A DNA stretch of 64,000 nt from NCBI RefSeq assembly GCF_019880305.1, contig NZ_CP082301.1, forward strand, positions 2,480,001-2,544,000, read 5' to 3'. Positions 42,153 to 50,831 of this stretch are shown one piece after another. The translations under genes and the position numbers were made by a program. Every line of letters starts with the position of its first letter. The stretch's first letter is position 1. Below the pieces are notes generated by a model. The model made no database searches, had not been told where the DNA came from, and worked only from the letters and a program-made list of their open reading frames with translations. Origin of the DNA: Streptomyces decoyicus (lineage in GTDB: Bacteria > Actinomycetota > Actinomycetes > Streptomycetales > Streptomycetaceae).

Positions 42153-43574
42153 ATGACGATCTGTGCCACTGAGGCCGCCACGGCGTCGGACAGCCCGCAC
42201 CGCGCGGCGCTGACGATCGCCGCCGACGGCTCGTACGCCGCCCGGCTCGCCCGTCACGACGACGCCGCCGGGAGCTGGTTTCCGGAGCGCTGGACGCTGA
42301 GCGGCCCCGAGCCGTACGCCGTGCCGCTGCAGGGCACCCAGCCCGAGGAGCCGGACAGCGCGCTGCTGCCGCTCACGGACGGACGGGTGCTGATCCTGCG
42401 CCGGGTCGCCGACCGCTTCGCCGTCTCCCTGCTCTATCCGGCGGGCCCCGGCACCGGCGAGCTCCTGCTGGGCGCCGTACCGGCCCCCGAACTGACCCTG
42501 CTGCCACCCGCCCCCGGCGGGACACTCGGCTACGCCCTGGCACCCGAGGCGCGGACGACCACGCTGTGGCTGCTGCACGGCGGCGCGGACGGCCCCGAGC
42601 GGGTCACCCGGATCCCGGGACGCTGCACGGGCGGCGTCTGGCTGGACCGGAGCGGCCGGCTGCTGGCGCTGGACCGGGAGCTGGACGGCCGGACGAAGAC
42701 CGTGGTGGTCGATCTGGAGCGGGGCGGCGAGACCGGCCTGCTGCTGCAGATCACCGACGAGAGCAACGACCGGCTGCTGCTCGCCGATCCGGACAGCGGG
42801 CTGCTGCTCGTACGGTCCGACGCACCGGGGCACGACCGGCTGGGCTGGGGCGTATTGGGCAGCAGCCGGCCGGTGCGCTTCCCGGAGTGCCTGCGGCCCG
42901 CGGAGGGAACTCTCACCCCGTTCGCGGTGCAGCCGGGGCAGATGCTGGCGCCGGAGAGCTGCGCGGTGGCGTTCCGCAGGGAGGCGGCGAACGGTACGTG
43001 GCTGGGCATCTGGCGGCCCTCGGAGCGGCAGTTGCGGCACTTCCCGGCGCCGGAGGGGTGGCTGGCCGGGGCCGGACTGTGGACGGCCGGCGGCGAACTG
43101 CTGCTGCCGTACGCCACGGAGGCGGAGCCGTGCGGGGTGGCGCGGATGGCTGTACCGCTGGGGCCGGTTGAGTGTGTGGAGCCGGTGCGGCCGGTGCGGG
43201 GGGTGCGGTGGGTGGAGACGCCGGGGCCGGTGGAGACGCCGTGGTTGATGGATACACCGGGGCCGGTGGAAGCGGCGGGGCCGGTGGAAGCGGCGGGGCC
43301 GGTGGAAGCGGCGGGGCCGGTGGGGCAAGGGCAGCCTCTGGGGTCGGTGCAGCCGGTGCAGTCCATGCAGCCGGTGCAGCCCATGCAGGGGCCGCCGTCC
43401 GGGGCGGCTGCCGGAAGCGGCGGGGGGATTGTCCTGGATGCAGGGGATGCTGACAACCGCTCCACAGCATCTGCACAACCGCAGGCCGCGGGCGCGGAAC
43501 CGCGGCACGTTCCCGCGCATCTCGGAATGCGCAGGCCAGTACCCCTGCAACAGGCACCTCAGGCGGCCCGGTAG
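42153..43574 (+). CDS. beta-propeller-like protein with Pro/Val repeat tail
   Basis: A 473-residue protein of unknown function, starting at ATG 42153 with GGAGGTGA 7 nt upstream. The first ~340 residues are repeating four-strand-like segments with LDRSGRLLALDRELDG, ADPDSGLLLV and GLWTAGGELLLPY, suggesting a WD40- or SMP-like propeller. The last ~130 residues are low-complexity, with PVEAAG three times, PVETP, and VQPVQSMQPVQPMQ. No signal peptide or membrane helix is seen. Third-codon GC stays high through the tail, so the tail is probably translated. Confidence 0.75.
   Translation: MTICATEAATASDSPHRAALTIAADGSYAARLARHDDAAGSWFPERWTLSGPEPYAVPLQGTQPEEPDSALLPLTDGRVLILRRVADRFAVSLLYPAGPGTGELLLGAVPAPELTLLPPAPGGTLGYALAPEARTTTLWLLHGGADGPERVTRIPGRCTGGVWLDRSGRLLALDRELDGRTKTVVVDLERGGETGLLLQITDESNDRLLLADPDSGLLLVRSDAPGHDRLGWGVLGSSRPVRFPECLRPAEGTLTPFAVQPGQMLAPESCAVAFRREAANGTWLGIWRPSERQLRHFPAPEGWLAGAGLWTAGGELLLPYATEAEPCGVARMAVPLGPVECVEPVRPVRGVRWVETPGPVETPWLMDTPGPVEAAGPVEAAGPVEAAGPVGQGQPLGSVQPVQSMQPVQPMQGPPSGAAAGSGGGIVLDAGDADNRSTASAQPQAAGAEPRHVPAHLGMRRPVPLQQAPQAAR
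43262..43315. repeat. 18-bp tandem repeat, three perfect copies
   Basis: GCCGGTGGAAGCGGCGGG repeats at 43262-43279, 43280-43297 and 43298-43315. It is in frame and encodes PVEAAG three times in the tail of the propeller-like protein. Confidence 0.9.
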
Positions 43575-43734
43575 ACCCGGTGGAGCGTGATTTCCGGCCC
43601 CGTTAGAATTTCGGGCGGGGGCTACGCAGCCGGTTGACCGGCCACCGACAGTGCCGCTCGGGTCAGCCTTGGCGGTCGTCGGGCGAGGTCCCGACGCGTA
43701 CAGCTGTAAGCAAACTGACGGAGTGACTCTTTTC

Positions 43735-43902
43735 ATGTCCGAAGCCCGTACCGACACGACCCAGGCGCGCCCCCAGGAGGCATCCGCCCAGGCCGCCGAG
43801 GCCGCACGCTCCGGCAAGCACCGTGGCCCGGCCGCCGCCGAGGAGTCCGACTCCGCCGCCCATGGCCGGCACCGCCGGGAAAAGCAGCGCCAGGACGCGT
43901 AA
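43735..43902 (+). CDS. small charged protein, unknown function
   Basis: A 55-residue protein with ATG 43735 and GGAG about 11 nt upstream. It is Ala/Glu/Arg-rich (SEARTDTTQARPQEAS, then GKHRGPAAAEESDS) and ends HRREKQRQDA. It is hydrophilic, lacks cysteines and is probably disordered. A hairpin follows the stop, supporting a real short transcription unit. Function unknown. Confidence 0.6.
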   Translation: MSEARTDTTQARPQEASAQAAEAARSGKHRGPAAAEESDSAAHGRHRREKQRQDA

Positions 43903-43932
43903 GGCCGGTCCGGCGGATCCTGACCGCCGGCC

Positions 43933-43994
43933 GCACGCACGGCCGTGGCCACCGCACCGCATCATTCGCGGGCGGCGGCCACGGCCGTGTGTGC
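43933..43994. terminator. bidirectional hairpin
   Basis: Arms 43933-43950 and 43977-43994 (GCACGCACGGCCGTGGCC and its near complement) match at 17 of 18 positions with a 26-base loop, between the small gene and the convergent SDR gene. Confidence 0.7.
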
Positions 43995-44014
43995 ATGGTG
44001 GGCCCGGGGAACCG

Positions 44015-44974
44015 TCAGCCGTGCTTGAGCGCCAGCACCTCGGCCGCCGCGAAGGTCTCGTCCGGCGGGCGCTGCGCGTAGTACGGCGTCAGCAGCTCGT
44101 CCAGCTCCTCGAAGCTGAAGAGGTCCTTCGTGGTGTCGAACTTGGCGGCGATCCGCGGGCGTTCGGCGATCGCGACCATGCCCCCGTGCACGACCAGCAG
44201 CTGGCCGTTGACCCGGGCCGCGGCCGGCGAGGCGAGATAGCCGACGAGCGGGGCGACATGTTCGGGCGCGAGCACGTCCAGCCCGCCGCCCCCGGGCTCC
44301 CGGCCCTCCTGATGAGCGGGAAGGCCGGCGAAGACGTCCTCGGTCATACGGGTGCGGGCGCGCGGACAGATCACATTGGCGGTCACGCCGTATTTGCCCA
44401 GCGCCAGCGCCGTGGAGGTGGTCAGGCCGACGATGCCGCCCTTTGCCGCGGCGTAGTTGGGCTGGCCCGCCGAGCCCGCGAGGAACGCCTCGGAGGAGGT
44501 GTTGATGATGCGGCCGTGGACGGGACCGCCGGCCGCCTTGGAGCGCTCGCGCCAGTGGGCCGAGGCGAAGTGGGTGGTATTGAAGTGACCCTTGAGGTGC
44601 ACACGGATCACCGAGTCCCATTCGTCCTCGGTCATCGAGAACACCATCCGGTCGCGCAGGATGCCCGCGTTGTTGACCAGGATGTCGAGCCTTCCGTACG
44701 TCTCGACCGCCAGCTGCACCAGTGCACGGGCGTGTTCGTGGTCGGCGACGTCGCCGAGGTGGGCGACGGCCCGGCCGCCCGTCGCGCGGATCTCGGCGGC
44801 GACCTCCTCGGCGGGTGCCGCGGAGGCCTCGCCCGAGCCGTCGCGGCCCGGCTGCCCGTAGTCGTTGACCACGACGGATGCGCCGAGGCGGGCGAGTTCA
44901 AGGGCTTCGGCGCGGCCCAGGCCGCGCCCGGCACCGGTGACGATCGCGGTCAGGCCCTCCAGTGGCTGTGCCAT
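44015..44974 (-). CDS. SDR, 17-beta-HSD4 / 3-hydroxyacyl-CoA dehydrogenase-like
   Basis: A 319-residue SDR. TGAGRGLGRAEAL binds the dinucleotide, VVVNDYG and NNAGILRD follow, and the active site is Ser (NTSSEAF) with YAAAK. It resembles the dehydrogenase part of human HSD17B4 and mycobacterial Hsd4-type enzymes, including the ~35-residue insertion after the second strand and a C-terminal extension. These oxidise 3-hydroxyacyl-CoA or 17-hydroxysteroids. It is last of three minus-strand genes (MaoC, alcohol dehydrogenase, SDR), 30 bases after the dehydrogenase. Confidence 0.88.
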   Translation of the reverse strand: MAQPLEGLTAIVTGAGRGLGRAEALELARLGASVVVNDYGQPGRDGSGEASAAPAEEVAAEIRATGGRAVAHLGDVADHEHARALVQLAVETYGRLDILVNNAGILRDRMVFSMTEDEWDSVIRVHLKGHFNTTHFASAHWRERSKAAGGPVHGRIINTSSEAFLAGSAGQPNYAAAKGGIVGLTTSTALALGKYGVTANVICPRARTRMTEDVFAGLPAHQEGREPGGGGLDVLAPEHVAPLVGYLASPAAARVNGQLLVVHGGMVAIAERPRIAAKFDTTKDLFSFEELDELLTPYYAQRPPDETFAAAEVLALKHG

Positions 44975-45004
44975 TCCTGTCCTCTCCAGTCGTCCGGGAG
45001 CACG

Positions 45005-46081
45005 TCAGATCTCTATGCAGGTGCGCAGTGAGGTGCCGGAGCGCATCTGGTCGAGCGCGTCATTGATCTCGGCGAGCCGGACGCGATGGGTGATCAGGCC
45101 TTCGAGGTCGATCCGGCCGGCCCGCCACAGGGCGATGGCCCGCTCGTAGGAGCGCAGCACGTCCGCGCCGCCGTACAGGGACGGCAGGATCCGCTTCTCG
45201 TCGAAGAACAACTCGAACATATTGACCTGGAAGGTGTCGTCCATGGCGCCCGCACCGACCACGCACAACGTGCCGCCGCGCCGGGTCATCTCGTAGGCGG
45301 TACGGGCGGTGGCGGACTTGCCGACCACCTCGAAGACATAGTCGAAGCCCTCCCCCGCGGTGATCCGGGTCTTGGCGTCGGCGAACTCCTCCGGGGCGAC
45401 GGCTTCGGTCGCCCCGAAGCGCAGCGCGGCCTCCCGCCGGGCGGGCACCGGGTCGACGGCGACGATCTGGGCCGCGCCGCAGGCCTTCGCCCCCTGGATC
45501 GTGGAGATGCCGACGCCGCCGCAGCCGATCACCGCCACCGAGGACGCCGCCTCCACCTTGGCCGTGTTGAGCGCCGCGCCGAGTCCGGTGGTGACTCCGC
45601 AGCCGATGAGCGCGGCGATCTCGTAGGGGACGTCGTCCGGGATCGGGACCGCGCAGTTCGCGGCGACCACGACCTCCTCGGTGAAGGTGCCGGTGCCGGC
45701 GAAGCCGAAGACATCCCCGCCGGGGCGCCGGAAGTTGGGCGTGCCGGCGTTCATGAAGCCGGCCAGACACAGATGGGTCTGGCCGCGCTTGCAGGACGGG
45801 CAGCTGCCGCAGGCGGGCAGCCAGCACATCAGGACGCGGTCGCCCTGGGCGAGCCCGGTGACGCCGTCGCCGACGTCGAGGATCTCCCCCGCGCCCTCGT
45901 GCCCGGGGACGAAGGGGGCGGGCTGCGGGAGCACCCCGTTCATCGCCGAGAGATCGGAGTGGCACAGTCCGGTCGCCCGGATCCGGATCCTGACCTTGCC
46001 GGGTCCAAACCCCACCGCCTCGATGTCGTCGACGACTTCGAGCTTGTCCTGACCTGTCTCGTGCTGTACGGCTGCGCGCAT
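45005..46081 (-). CDS. zinc-dependent alcohol dehydrogenase (MDR, class III-like)
   Basis: A 358-residue medium-chain dehydrogenase. The catalytic zinc ligands are Cys in TGLCHSD, the GHEGAGE His-Glu, and a later Cys in IGCGVTTG. The structural zinc site is CGSCPSCKRGQTHLC. The NAD loop is GCGGVG. It resembles mycobacterial class III-type and AdhD-like enzymes that oxidise long-chain or steroid-linked alcohols, or formaldehyde adducts. ATG 46081 has GAGAGGAG upstream. It lies between a MaoC hydratase and an SDR, so the substrate is probably a fatty or steroid-type alcohol. Mycothiol dependence is possible but unproven. Confidence 0.9.
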   Translation of the reverse strand: MRAAVQHETGQDKLEVVDDIEAVGFGPGKVRIRIRATGLCHSDLSAMNGVLPQPAPFVPGHEGAGEILDVGDGVTGLAQGDRVLMCWLPACGSCPSCKRGQTHLCLAGFMNAGTPNFRRPGGDVFGFAGTGTFTEEVVVAANCAVPIPDDVPYEIAALIGCGVTTGLGAALNTAKVEAASSVAVIGCGGVGISTIQGAKACGAAQIVAVDPVPARREAALRFGATEAVAPEEFADAKTRITAGEGFDYVFEVVGKSATARTAYEMTRRGGTLCVVGAGAMDDTFQVNMFELFFDEKRILPSLYGGADVLRSYERAIALWRAGRIDLEGLITHRVRLAEINDALDQMRSGTSLRTCIEI

Positions 46082-46170
46082 GTCACGGCTCCTCTCGTAC
46101 GGACGACACGCCGGCCCCCGCCCGGACCGGCAAGGCTGTCTAGGGGATCGGTCCCAAGGGGAGGCACCCC

Positions 46171-47046
46171 CTAGCTGTGCTCCACTACGGTGTCCGCCAG
46201 CACCGGCGCCTCGTCCCGGTCGGCGGCGGTGACCGACACCTGGACCCGGCCGGGCTCCCGCCACAGCCGGATCCGCAGCGTCTCCCCCGGGAAGACCACC
46301 CCGGCGAACCGGGTCGTGTACGACCGCACACGGGCGACATCGCCGCCGAGCAACGTGTCGACGACGGCCTTGAGCGTGACCCCGTAGGTGCACAGCCCGT
46401 GCAGAATCGGCCGGTCGAACCCCGCGAGCTTGGCGAACTCGGGGTCGGCATGCAGCGGGTTCCAGTCGCCGGAGAGGCGGTAGAGCAGCGCCTGGTCCTC
46501 GCGGATGTGGCGTTCGGTGCTCAGATCGGGGGCGCGGTCGGGGAGTTCGAGGCGGGCGGAGGGGCCGCGGTCGCCGCCGAAGCCGCCCTCGCCGCGGACG
46601 AAGATCTGGGTGTCGCAGGTCCACAGGGGTCCGTCGTCGTCGGCGACTTCGGAGCGCAGCACGATGACGGCGGCCTTGCCCTTGTCGTACACGGCGGGGA
46701 CGGACGAGGTCTGGGTGGCGCGGCCGCTCACCGGGAGGGGGCGGTGCACGGTGACGGTCTGGCCGCCGTGCAGGACCGCGGCGAGGTCGACCTCGATGCC
46801 CGGGGCGGAGAGTCCGCCGGCGAGGGCCATCCCGCCGCCCGCGACGGTGGCGAAGCCGGGCAGGACGTGCAGTGCACTCTCCAGGGTGTAGCGCAGTTCG
46901 TGCGGGTCGGTGGCCGGGTGGGGTTTCTCCGGCGTGGCCGCGCCGGCGCCGATGCCGAGGTGGTAGAGCTGGACGTCCTTGTGGTCCCAGGCGAGTTCGG
47001 TGGTCCGCGGCTCGGCGGAGGTGGCCTTGGCGGCGTCGATGGGCAT
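46171..47046 (-). CDS. MaoC-type enoyl-CoA hydratase 2 (two hot-dog domains)
   Basis: A 291-residue double hot-dog protein. The active hydratase-2 motif is in the C-terminal domain: DWNPLHADPEFAKLAGFDRP followed by ILHGLC (Asp and His catalytic). The N-terminal hot-dog lacks that motif and is structural, as in eukaryotic MFE-2 hydratases and mycobacterial ChsH/Hsd4-linked hydratases. It hydrates trans-2-enoyl-CoA to (R)-3-hydroxyacyl-CoA. ATG 47046 has GAAGGAG at slightly long spacing. It is the first gene of the three-gene operon, 120 bases from a perfect KstR-like palindrome. Confidence 0.9.
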   Translation of the reverse strand: MPIDAAKATSAEPRTTELAWDHKDVQLYHLGIGAGAATPEKPHPATDPHELRYTLESALHVLPGFATVAGGGMALAGGLSAPGIEVDLAAVLHGGQTVTVHRPLPVSGRATQTSSVPAVYDKGKAAVIVLRSEVADDDGPLWTCDTQIFVRGEGGFGGDRGPSARLELPDRAPDLSTERHIREDQALLYRLSGDWNPLHADPEFAKLAGFDRPILHGLCTYGVTLKAVVDTLLGGDVARVRSYTTRFAGVVFPGETLRIRLWREPGRVQVSVTAADRDEAPVLADTVVEHS

Positions 47047-47166
47047 GGGGCTGCTTGCTCCTTCACCACGATGTGAAGACCCCGGCCCGGCCGTCCGCAC
47101 CGTCGACCGTGCCGGGGTCGTATCTGGTCGGCGCGGCCGCGCTCCGACAGCACACATGTCGCACTT

Positions 47167-47182
47167 CTAGAACGCGTTCTAG
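47167..47182. promoter_or_regulatory. KstR-like operator upstream of MaoC operon
   Basis: CTAGAACGCGTTCTAG is a perfect 16-bp palindrome whose core TAGAACGCGTTCTA fits TNNAACNNGTTNNA, the published KstR consensus of mycobacteria and relatives. TATACA on the minus strand (47196-47201) could be a -10, placing the operator at the transcription start. Confidence 0.7.
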
Positions 47183-47305
47183 CCGATGGCTCTCATGTAT
47201 AGCTGATCCGTCCGGCACCCGGAAGACCTCTGACGCTTTGTCAGATACGCGTCTCGATGGGGTTCCGGGGAGGGTTTCGGCGGGGGGTCCGGGACGCCTT
47301 CCGAT

Positions 47306-47382
47306 GCGGGTCCGCCGTGGGGCCGCTGCGGGTCCGCCGTGGGGCCGCCGTGGGGCCGCTGCGGGTCCGCCGTGGGGCCGCT
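47306..47382. repeat. 22-bp GC-rich tandem repeats
   Basis: GCGGGTCCGCCGTGGGGCCG occurs at 47306, 47328 and 47361, with a truncated copy near 47348. Together with flanks it fills most of the 567-base gap between the MaoC operon and the ABC transporter. Nothing else coding is seen in this gap. Confidence 0.8.
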
Positions 47383-47613
47383 CCGGGGCCGATGCGGGCT
47401 CCGGACCGGGCCGTTCCGCGGCAGCAGGTGACGTGCCGCCGGGCACGGACCTCTGACACCGAGCACGCGGGCCCCTCGACGCGGACCGCAGCTCATGACA
47501 TTCCTCATGCCCGCCCATGACATTTGTCAGGGCAGATCACACACATTCGCATCTGCCGCCGCTCGGCAACTCTCCGTAACGTCATAGGCATCGGACGAGA
47601 GGCGGGGGTGGGC

Positions 47614-48600
47614 ATGGCACGGGCGACAAGGCCGGGTGGCACGGCACACACGGCGGGCGGAGCCGCGGCGGTGGCGTTCTCCGGGCTGACGCGGAGTTAC
47701 GGCGCGGTGCGGGCCGTGGACGGGCTGGAGCTGGAGATCGCGGCGGGTGAGACGGTGGCCCTGCTCGGGCGCAACGGCGCGGGAAAGTCCACCACCCTCA
47801 ACATGCTGCTGGGCCTGCTGCCGCCCAGTTCGGGGACGGTGCTGCTGTTCGGCGGGACGCCGGAGACCGCGGTGCGGGCGGGGAGGGTGGGCGCCATGCT
47901 CCAGGACGGCAAGGCCATCCCGCGGGTCACCGTCCGCGAACTGATCACCTTCGTCGCGGCCACGTACCCCCGACCCATGGACGTCACCGAGGCCTTGGAG
48001 CTGGCGGGCCTCGGGGAGTTCGGCGGGCGGCGGGTGGACCGGCTGTCCGGCGGGCAGGCCCAGCGGGTCCGCTTCGCGGTGGCGCTGGCCGGAAACCCCG
48101 AGCTGCTGGTGCTCGACGAGCCGACCGCGGCGCTGGACGTCGAGGCGCGCCGCGCCTTCTGGCGCTCGATGCGGGCCTATGCCCGCCGCGGCAACACGAT
48201 CGTGTTCTCCACCCACTATCTGGAGGAGGCGGACGACCACGCCGACCGGATCGTGGTCATAGACGGCGGCCGGGTGGTCGCCGACGGCAGCGGCGAGGCG
48301 ATCAAGCGGCGGGCCGGCGGCTCGCTGGTCTCCTTCGACCTCGCGGGCGCGGCGACCGGGCCGCTGCCCGGACTGCCCGGCGTGAGCGCCGTGGAAGTGC
48401 GCGGCGACCGCGCGCTGCTGCGGACGACGGACTCCGACGCAACGGTCGTGGCACTGGCCGGGCTCGAGCTCGTCCGGGCCCTGCAGGTCACCCCCGCCGG
48501 CCTGGAGGACGCCTTCCTCGCGCTCACCTCCGGTGCAGCCGCCCCCCGTCCTCCGGCGTATGACGCCGCCGGCACCCGGCCCGCGAAGGAGCTCGCGTGA
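47614..48600 (+). CDS. ABC transporter ATP-binding protein
   Basis: A 328-residue ABC ATPase. Walker A is GRNGAGKST, the signature is RLSGGQAQRVRF, Walker B is LLVLDEPTAALD, and the His switch is VFSTHYLEEAD. A ~100-residue C-terminal extension is typical of DrrA/BcrA-like drug exporters. ATG 47614 is chosen; a GTG two codons earlier is possible. It overlaps the permease start and is followed by a histidine kinase and response regulator, a common Streptomyces exporter and sensor arrangement. Confidence 0.93.
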   Translation: MARATRPGGTAHTAGGAAAVAFSGLTRSYGAVRAVDGLELEIAAGETVALLGRNGAGKSTTLNMLLGLLPPSSGTVLLFGGTPETAVRAGRVGAMLQDGKAIPRVTVRELITFVAATYPRPMDVTEALELAGLGEFGGRRVDRLSGGQAQRVRFAVALAGNPELLVLDEPTAALDVEARRAFWRSMRAYARRGNTIVFSTHYLEEADDHADRIVVIDGGRVVADGSGEAIKRRAGGSLVSFDLAGAATGPLPGLPGVSAVEVRGDRALLRTTDSDATVVALAGLELVRALQVTPAGLEDAFLALTSGAAAPRPPAYDAAGTRPAKELA

Positions 48601-49328
48601 TGCTCGACTACATCCGTCTCGAAGTGCGCCGCACCCTGCGCGACAAGGGCTTTGTCATCTTCGGTATCGGGATGCCGGTGCTGATGTATGTGCTGATGAC
48701 GAATATCGGCGCGGGCCCCGGCGGCGCCGGCATGGAGTGGAAGACCGCCTCGATGGTCGGCATGGCCGCCTACGGCGCGCTGGGCGCGGCGATCGGCACC
48801 GGCACGGGCGTCGCCGAGGACAAGCAGCTGGGATGGCTGCGGCAGCTGCGCATCACCCCGCTGAGCCCCGTGCGGGTGGTGGTCGGCCGCGGGCTGACCG
48901 GCTCGGTGACGGTGCTGCCGGCCATCGCCTCGGTGCTGCTGGTGGGCGCCCTGGTCAACGACGTCCGGATGCCGGCCTGGCAGTGGGCCGCGCTGGCCGG
49001 GCTGCTGTGGATCGGTACCGCCCCCTTCACCCTGCTCGGCCTCGGCAACGGCTACCGCCTCTCCGCCCAGTCCACGGGAGTGGTCAACACGGGCTGCATG
49101 CTGCTGCTGTCGATCATCGGCGGTCTGTGGTTCCCTGCCGAGCTGTTCCCCGGCTGGCTGCGCTCGCTGTCCCCATGGACGCCCGGCAACCGCTTCGCCG
49201 AGCTCGGTCAGAGCGTCACCCAGGGCGGCGCACCGGGGCTGGGCACAGTAGCGATACTGGCCGCCTGGCTGGCACTCTTCGGCGGTTACGCGGTGTACGC
49301 GTACCGTCGGGCCGCACGAACGGTGTGA
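48600..49328 (+). CDS. ABC-2 type transporter permease
   Basis: A 242-residue membrane protein with about six helices (VIFGIGMPVLMYVLM near the N-terminus, LPAIASVLLVGALV, LLLSIIGGLWFPAELF, and VAILAAWLALFGGYAVYAY). The last part contains the FP...LSPWTPGNR-type loop seen in ABC-2 permeases. It partners the ATPase just upstream. ATG 48600 overlaps the preceding TGA, with GAAGGAG 8 nt upstream. The substrate is unknown but drug or lipid export is typical. Confidence 0.9.
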   Translation: MLDYIRLEVRRTLRDKGFVIFGIGMPVLMYVLMTNIGAGPGGAGMEWKTASMVGMAAYGALGAAIGTGTGVAEDKQLGWLRQLRITPLSPVRVVVGRGLTGSVTVLPAIASVLLVGALVNDVRMPAWQWAALAGLLWIGTAPFTLLGLGNGYRLSAQSTGVVNTGCMLLLSIIGGLWFPAELFPGWLRSLSPWTPGNRFAELGQSVTQGGAPGLGTVAILAAWLALFGGYAVYAYRRAARTV

Positions 49329-49334
49329 TCGACG

Positions 49335-50831
49335 ATGGTGCAGACCAGGGAAGCGACAGTGCAGCACAGAAAACAGCGGGTCGCCGGCGAAGGCGGTCCC
49401 GGCGGCGCGGAGGTCGCCGGCGACAGCGCGTGCCGGCCGAGGTGGCCGGGCAGGAAGACCGACCAGGGGCCGGGCAAGTACGCCTTCCTGCCCTGGCTGC
49501 TGATGGGCCTGGGCGCCTTCTCCAACATCATCCAGGGCAAGACCGGCAACCCCTGGCTGGCCGGCCTGGGACTGCTCGCCTTCAACTCCCTCTACATCAC
49601 CGTCGTCTGGTCCTCCTTCAACCCACGGCTGCGCGACTCCCGCCATCCGCTGTACGCCCTGGGTCTGCTCACCGCCGTCACCTTCACCATCGCCCTCGGG
49701 TTCGGCGGCAACTGGTTCCTGTTCTTCCCGCTGCTGTCACTGGCCTCCGGCACGGTGCGTGCCCTGCGCGGCAAGAAGCTCGCCCTCTGGCTGATCACGC
49801 TCAGCGGTACGGCCGGGTATCTGGCCGGCGTGCACGACGACCGCCCCTGGGGCTCGTTCGGCATCGGGTACGGCACGTTCCTGTCCGGCATGGTGACGGC
49901 CACGGTCCTGAGCCTGTTCGACACCATCCAGGAGCTGAACACCACCCGCCAGGAGCTGGCCCGCAGCGCCGTCGAGAAGGAGCGGCTGCGCTTCTCCCGC
50001 GATCTGCACGACCTGCTGGGGCACACCCTGTCCGTGGTGGTGGTCAAGGCCGAGGCGGTCCGCCGGCTGGCCCCGCGCAATCTGGACGCGGCACTCGCCC
50101 AGGCCGCCGATATCGAGGCGGTCGGCCGGCAGGCGCTGACCGAGATCCGCGAGGCGGTCACGGGCTATCGCGAGGGCAGTCTGACCACCGAGCTGGACCG
50201 GGCCCGTTCGGTGCTGGAGGCCGCCGGTATCGAGCCCGTCGTACGGCAGGCCGGTCCGCCGCTGCCCCCGCAGGCCGGCGCACTGCTGGGCTGGGTGGTC
50301 CGTGAGGGCGTCACCAATGCCGTACGGCACAGCGGCGCCACCCGCTGCGAGATCGACGTCCACGCCGACGACGAACGGGTACGGCTGACGATCACGGACG
50401 ACGGCCGTGGTCCCCTGAGCTCCGGTGTTGCCACGGCACCGGGCCTGCCCTGGCTTCGCGACCGCGCCCCCGGACACGGCGGTGCCCCCGGCGGCGGCCT
50501 GGCGGGAGAGGGCGCGCGGGGCTCGGCGGGTGTGAGTGGCCCGGACGGGGTGAGTGGCCCGGACGAGGCGAACGGCGCGGACGAGGCGAACGGCGCGGAC
50601 GGTACGAGCGGACCGGACCGTCCGTTCGACGCCGACGCTGCGGACGCTTCGGCACCGTCCGGCCGTTCGGGACCGGTGGGCGGCACCGGGCTGAAGGGGC
50701 TGACCGAGCGGCTGGCCGCGGCGGGCGGCACCCTGCGCAGCGGCCCGGACGGCCGGCGCGGCTTCCGTGTCACGGCCGAACTACCGGTCGGCACGGGCGA
50801 TATGGTGGACGTGGAGGAGTTGAACAGGTGA
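49335..50831 (+). CDS. DesK-like sensor histidine kinase with low-complexity insert
   Basis: A 498-residue kinase. Five or so membrane helices occupy about residues 48-190. The dimerisation helix has the phosphoacceptor His225 in FSRDLHDLLGHTLS (HisKA_3). The ATPase N box is VREGVTNAVRHSG and the G1 motif ITDDGRG, near 352. About 90 residues (358-448) rich in Gly, Ala, Asp and Ser, with SGPD and EANGAD repeats, then separate these from the final GGTGLKGLTERL glycine box. The C-terminus overlaps the response regulator by 4 bases. It probably senses membrane or drug stress and controls the neighbouring exporter. Confidence 0.9.
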   Translation: MVQTREATVQHRKQRVAGEGGPGGAEVAGDSACRPRWPGRKTDQGPGKYAFLPWLLMGLGAFSNIIQGKTGNPWLAGLGLLAFNSLYITVVWSSFNPRLRDSRHPLYALGLLTAVTFTIALGFGGNWFLFFPLLSLASGTVRALRGKKLALWLITLSGTAGYLAGVHDDRPWGSFGIGYGTFLSGMVTATVLSLFDTIQELNTTRQELARSAVEKERLRFSRDLHDLLGHTLSVVVVKAEAVRRLAPRNLDAALAQAADIEAVGRQALTEIREAVTGYREGSLTTELDRARSVLEAAGIEPVVRQAGPPLPPQAGALLGWVVREGVTNAVRHSGATRCEIDVHADDERVRLTITDDGRGPLSSGVATAPGLPWLRDRAPGHGGAPGGGLAGEGARGSAGVSGPDGVSGPDEANGADEANGADGTSGPDRPFDADAADASAPSGRSGPVGGTGLKGLTERLAAAGGTLRSGPDGRRGFRVTAELPVGTGDMVDVEELNR

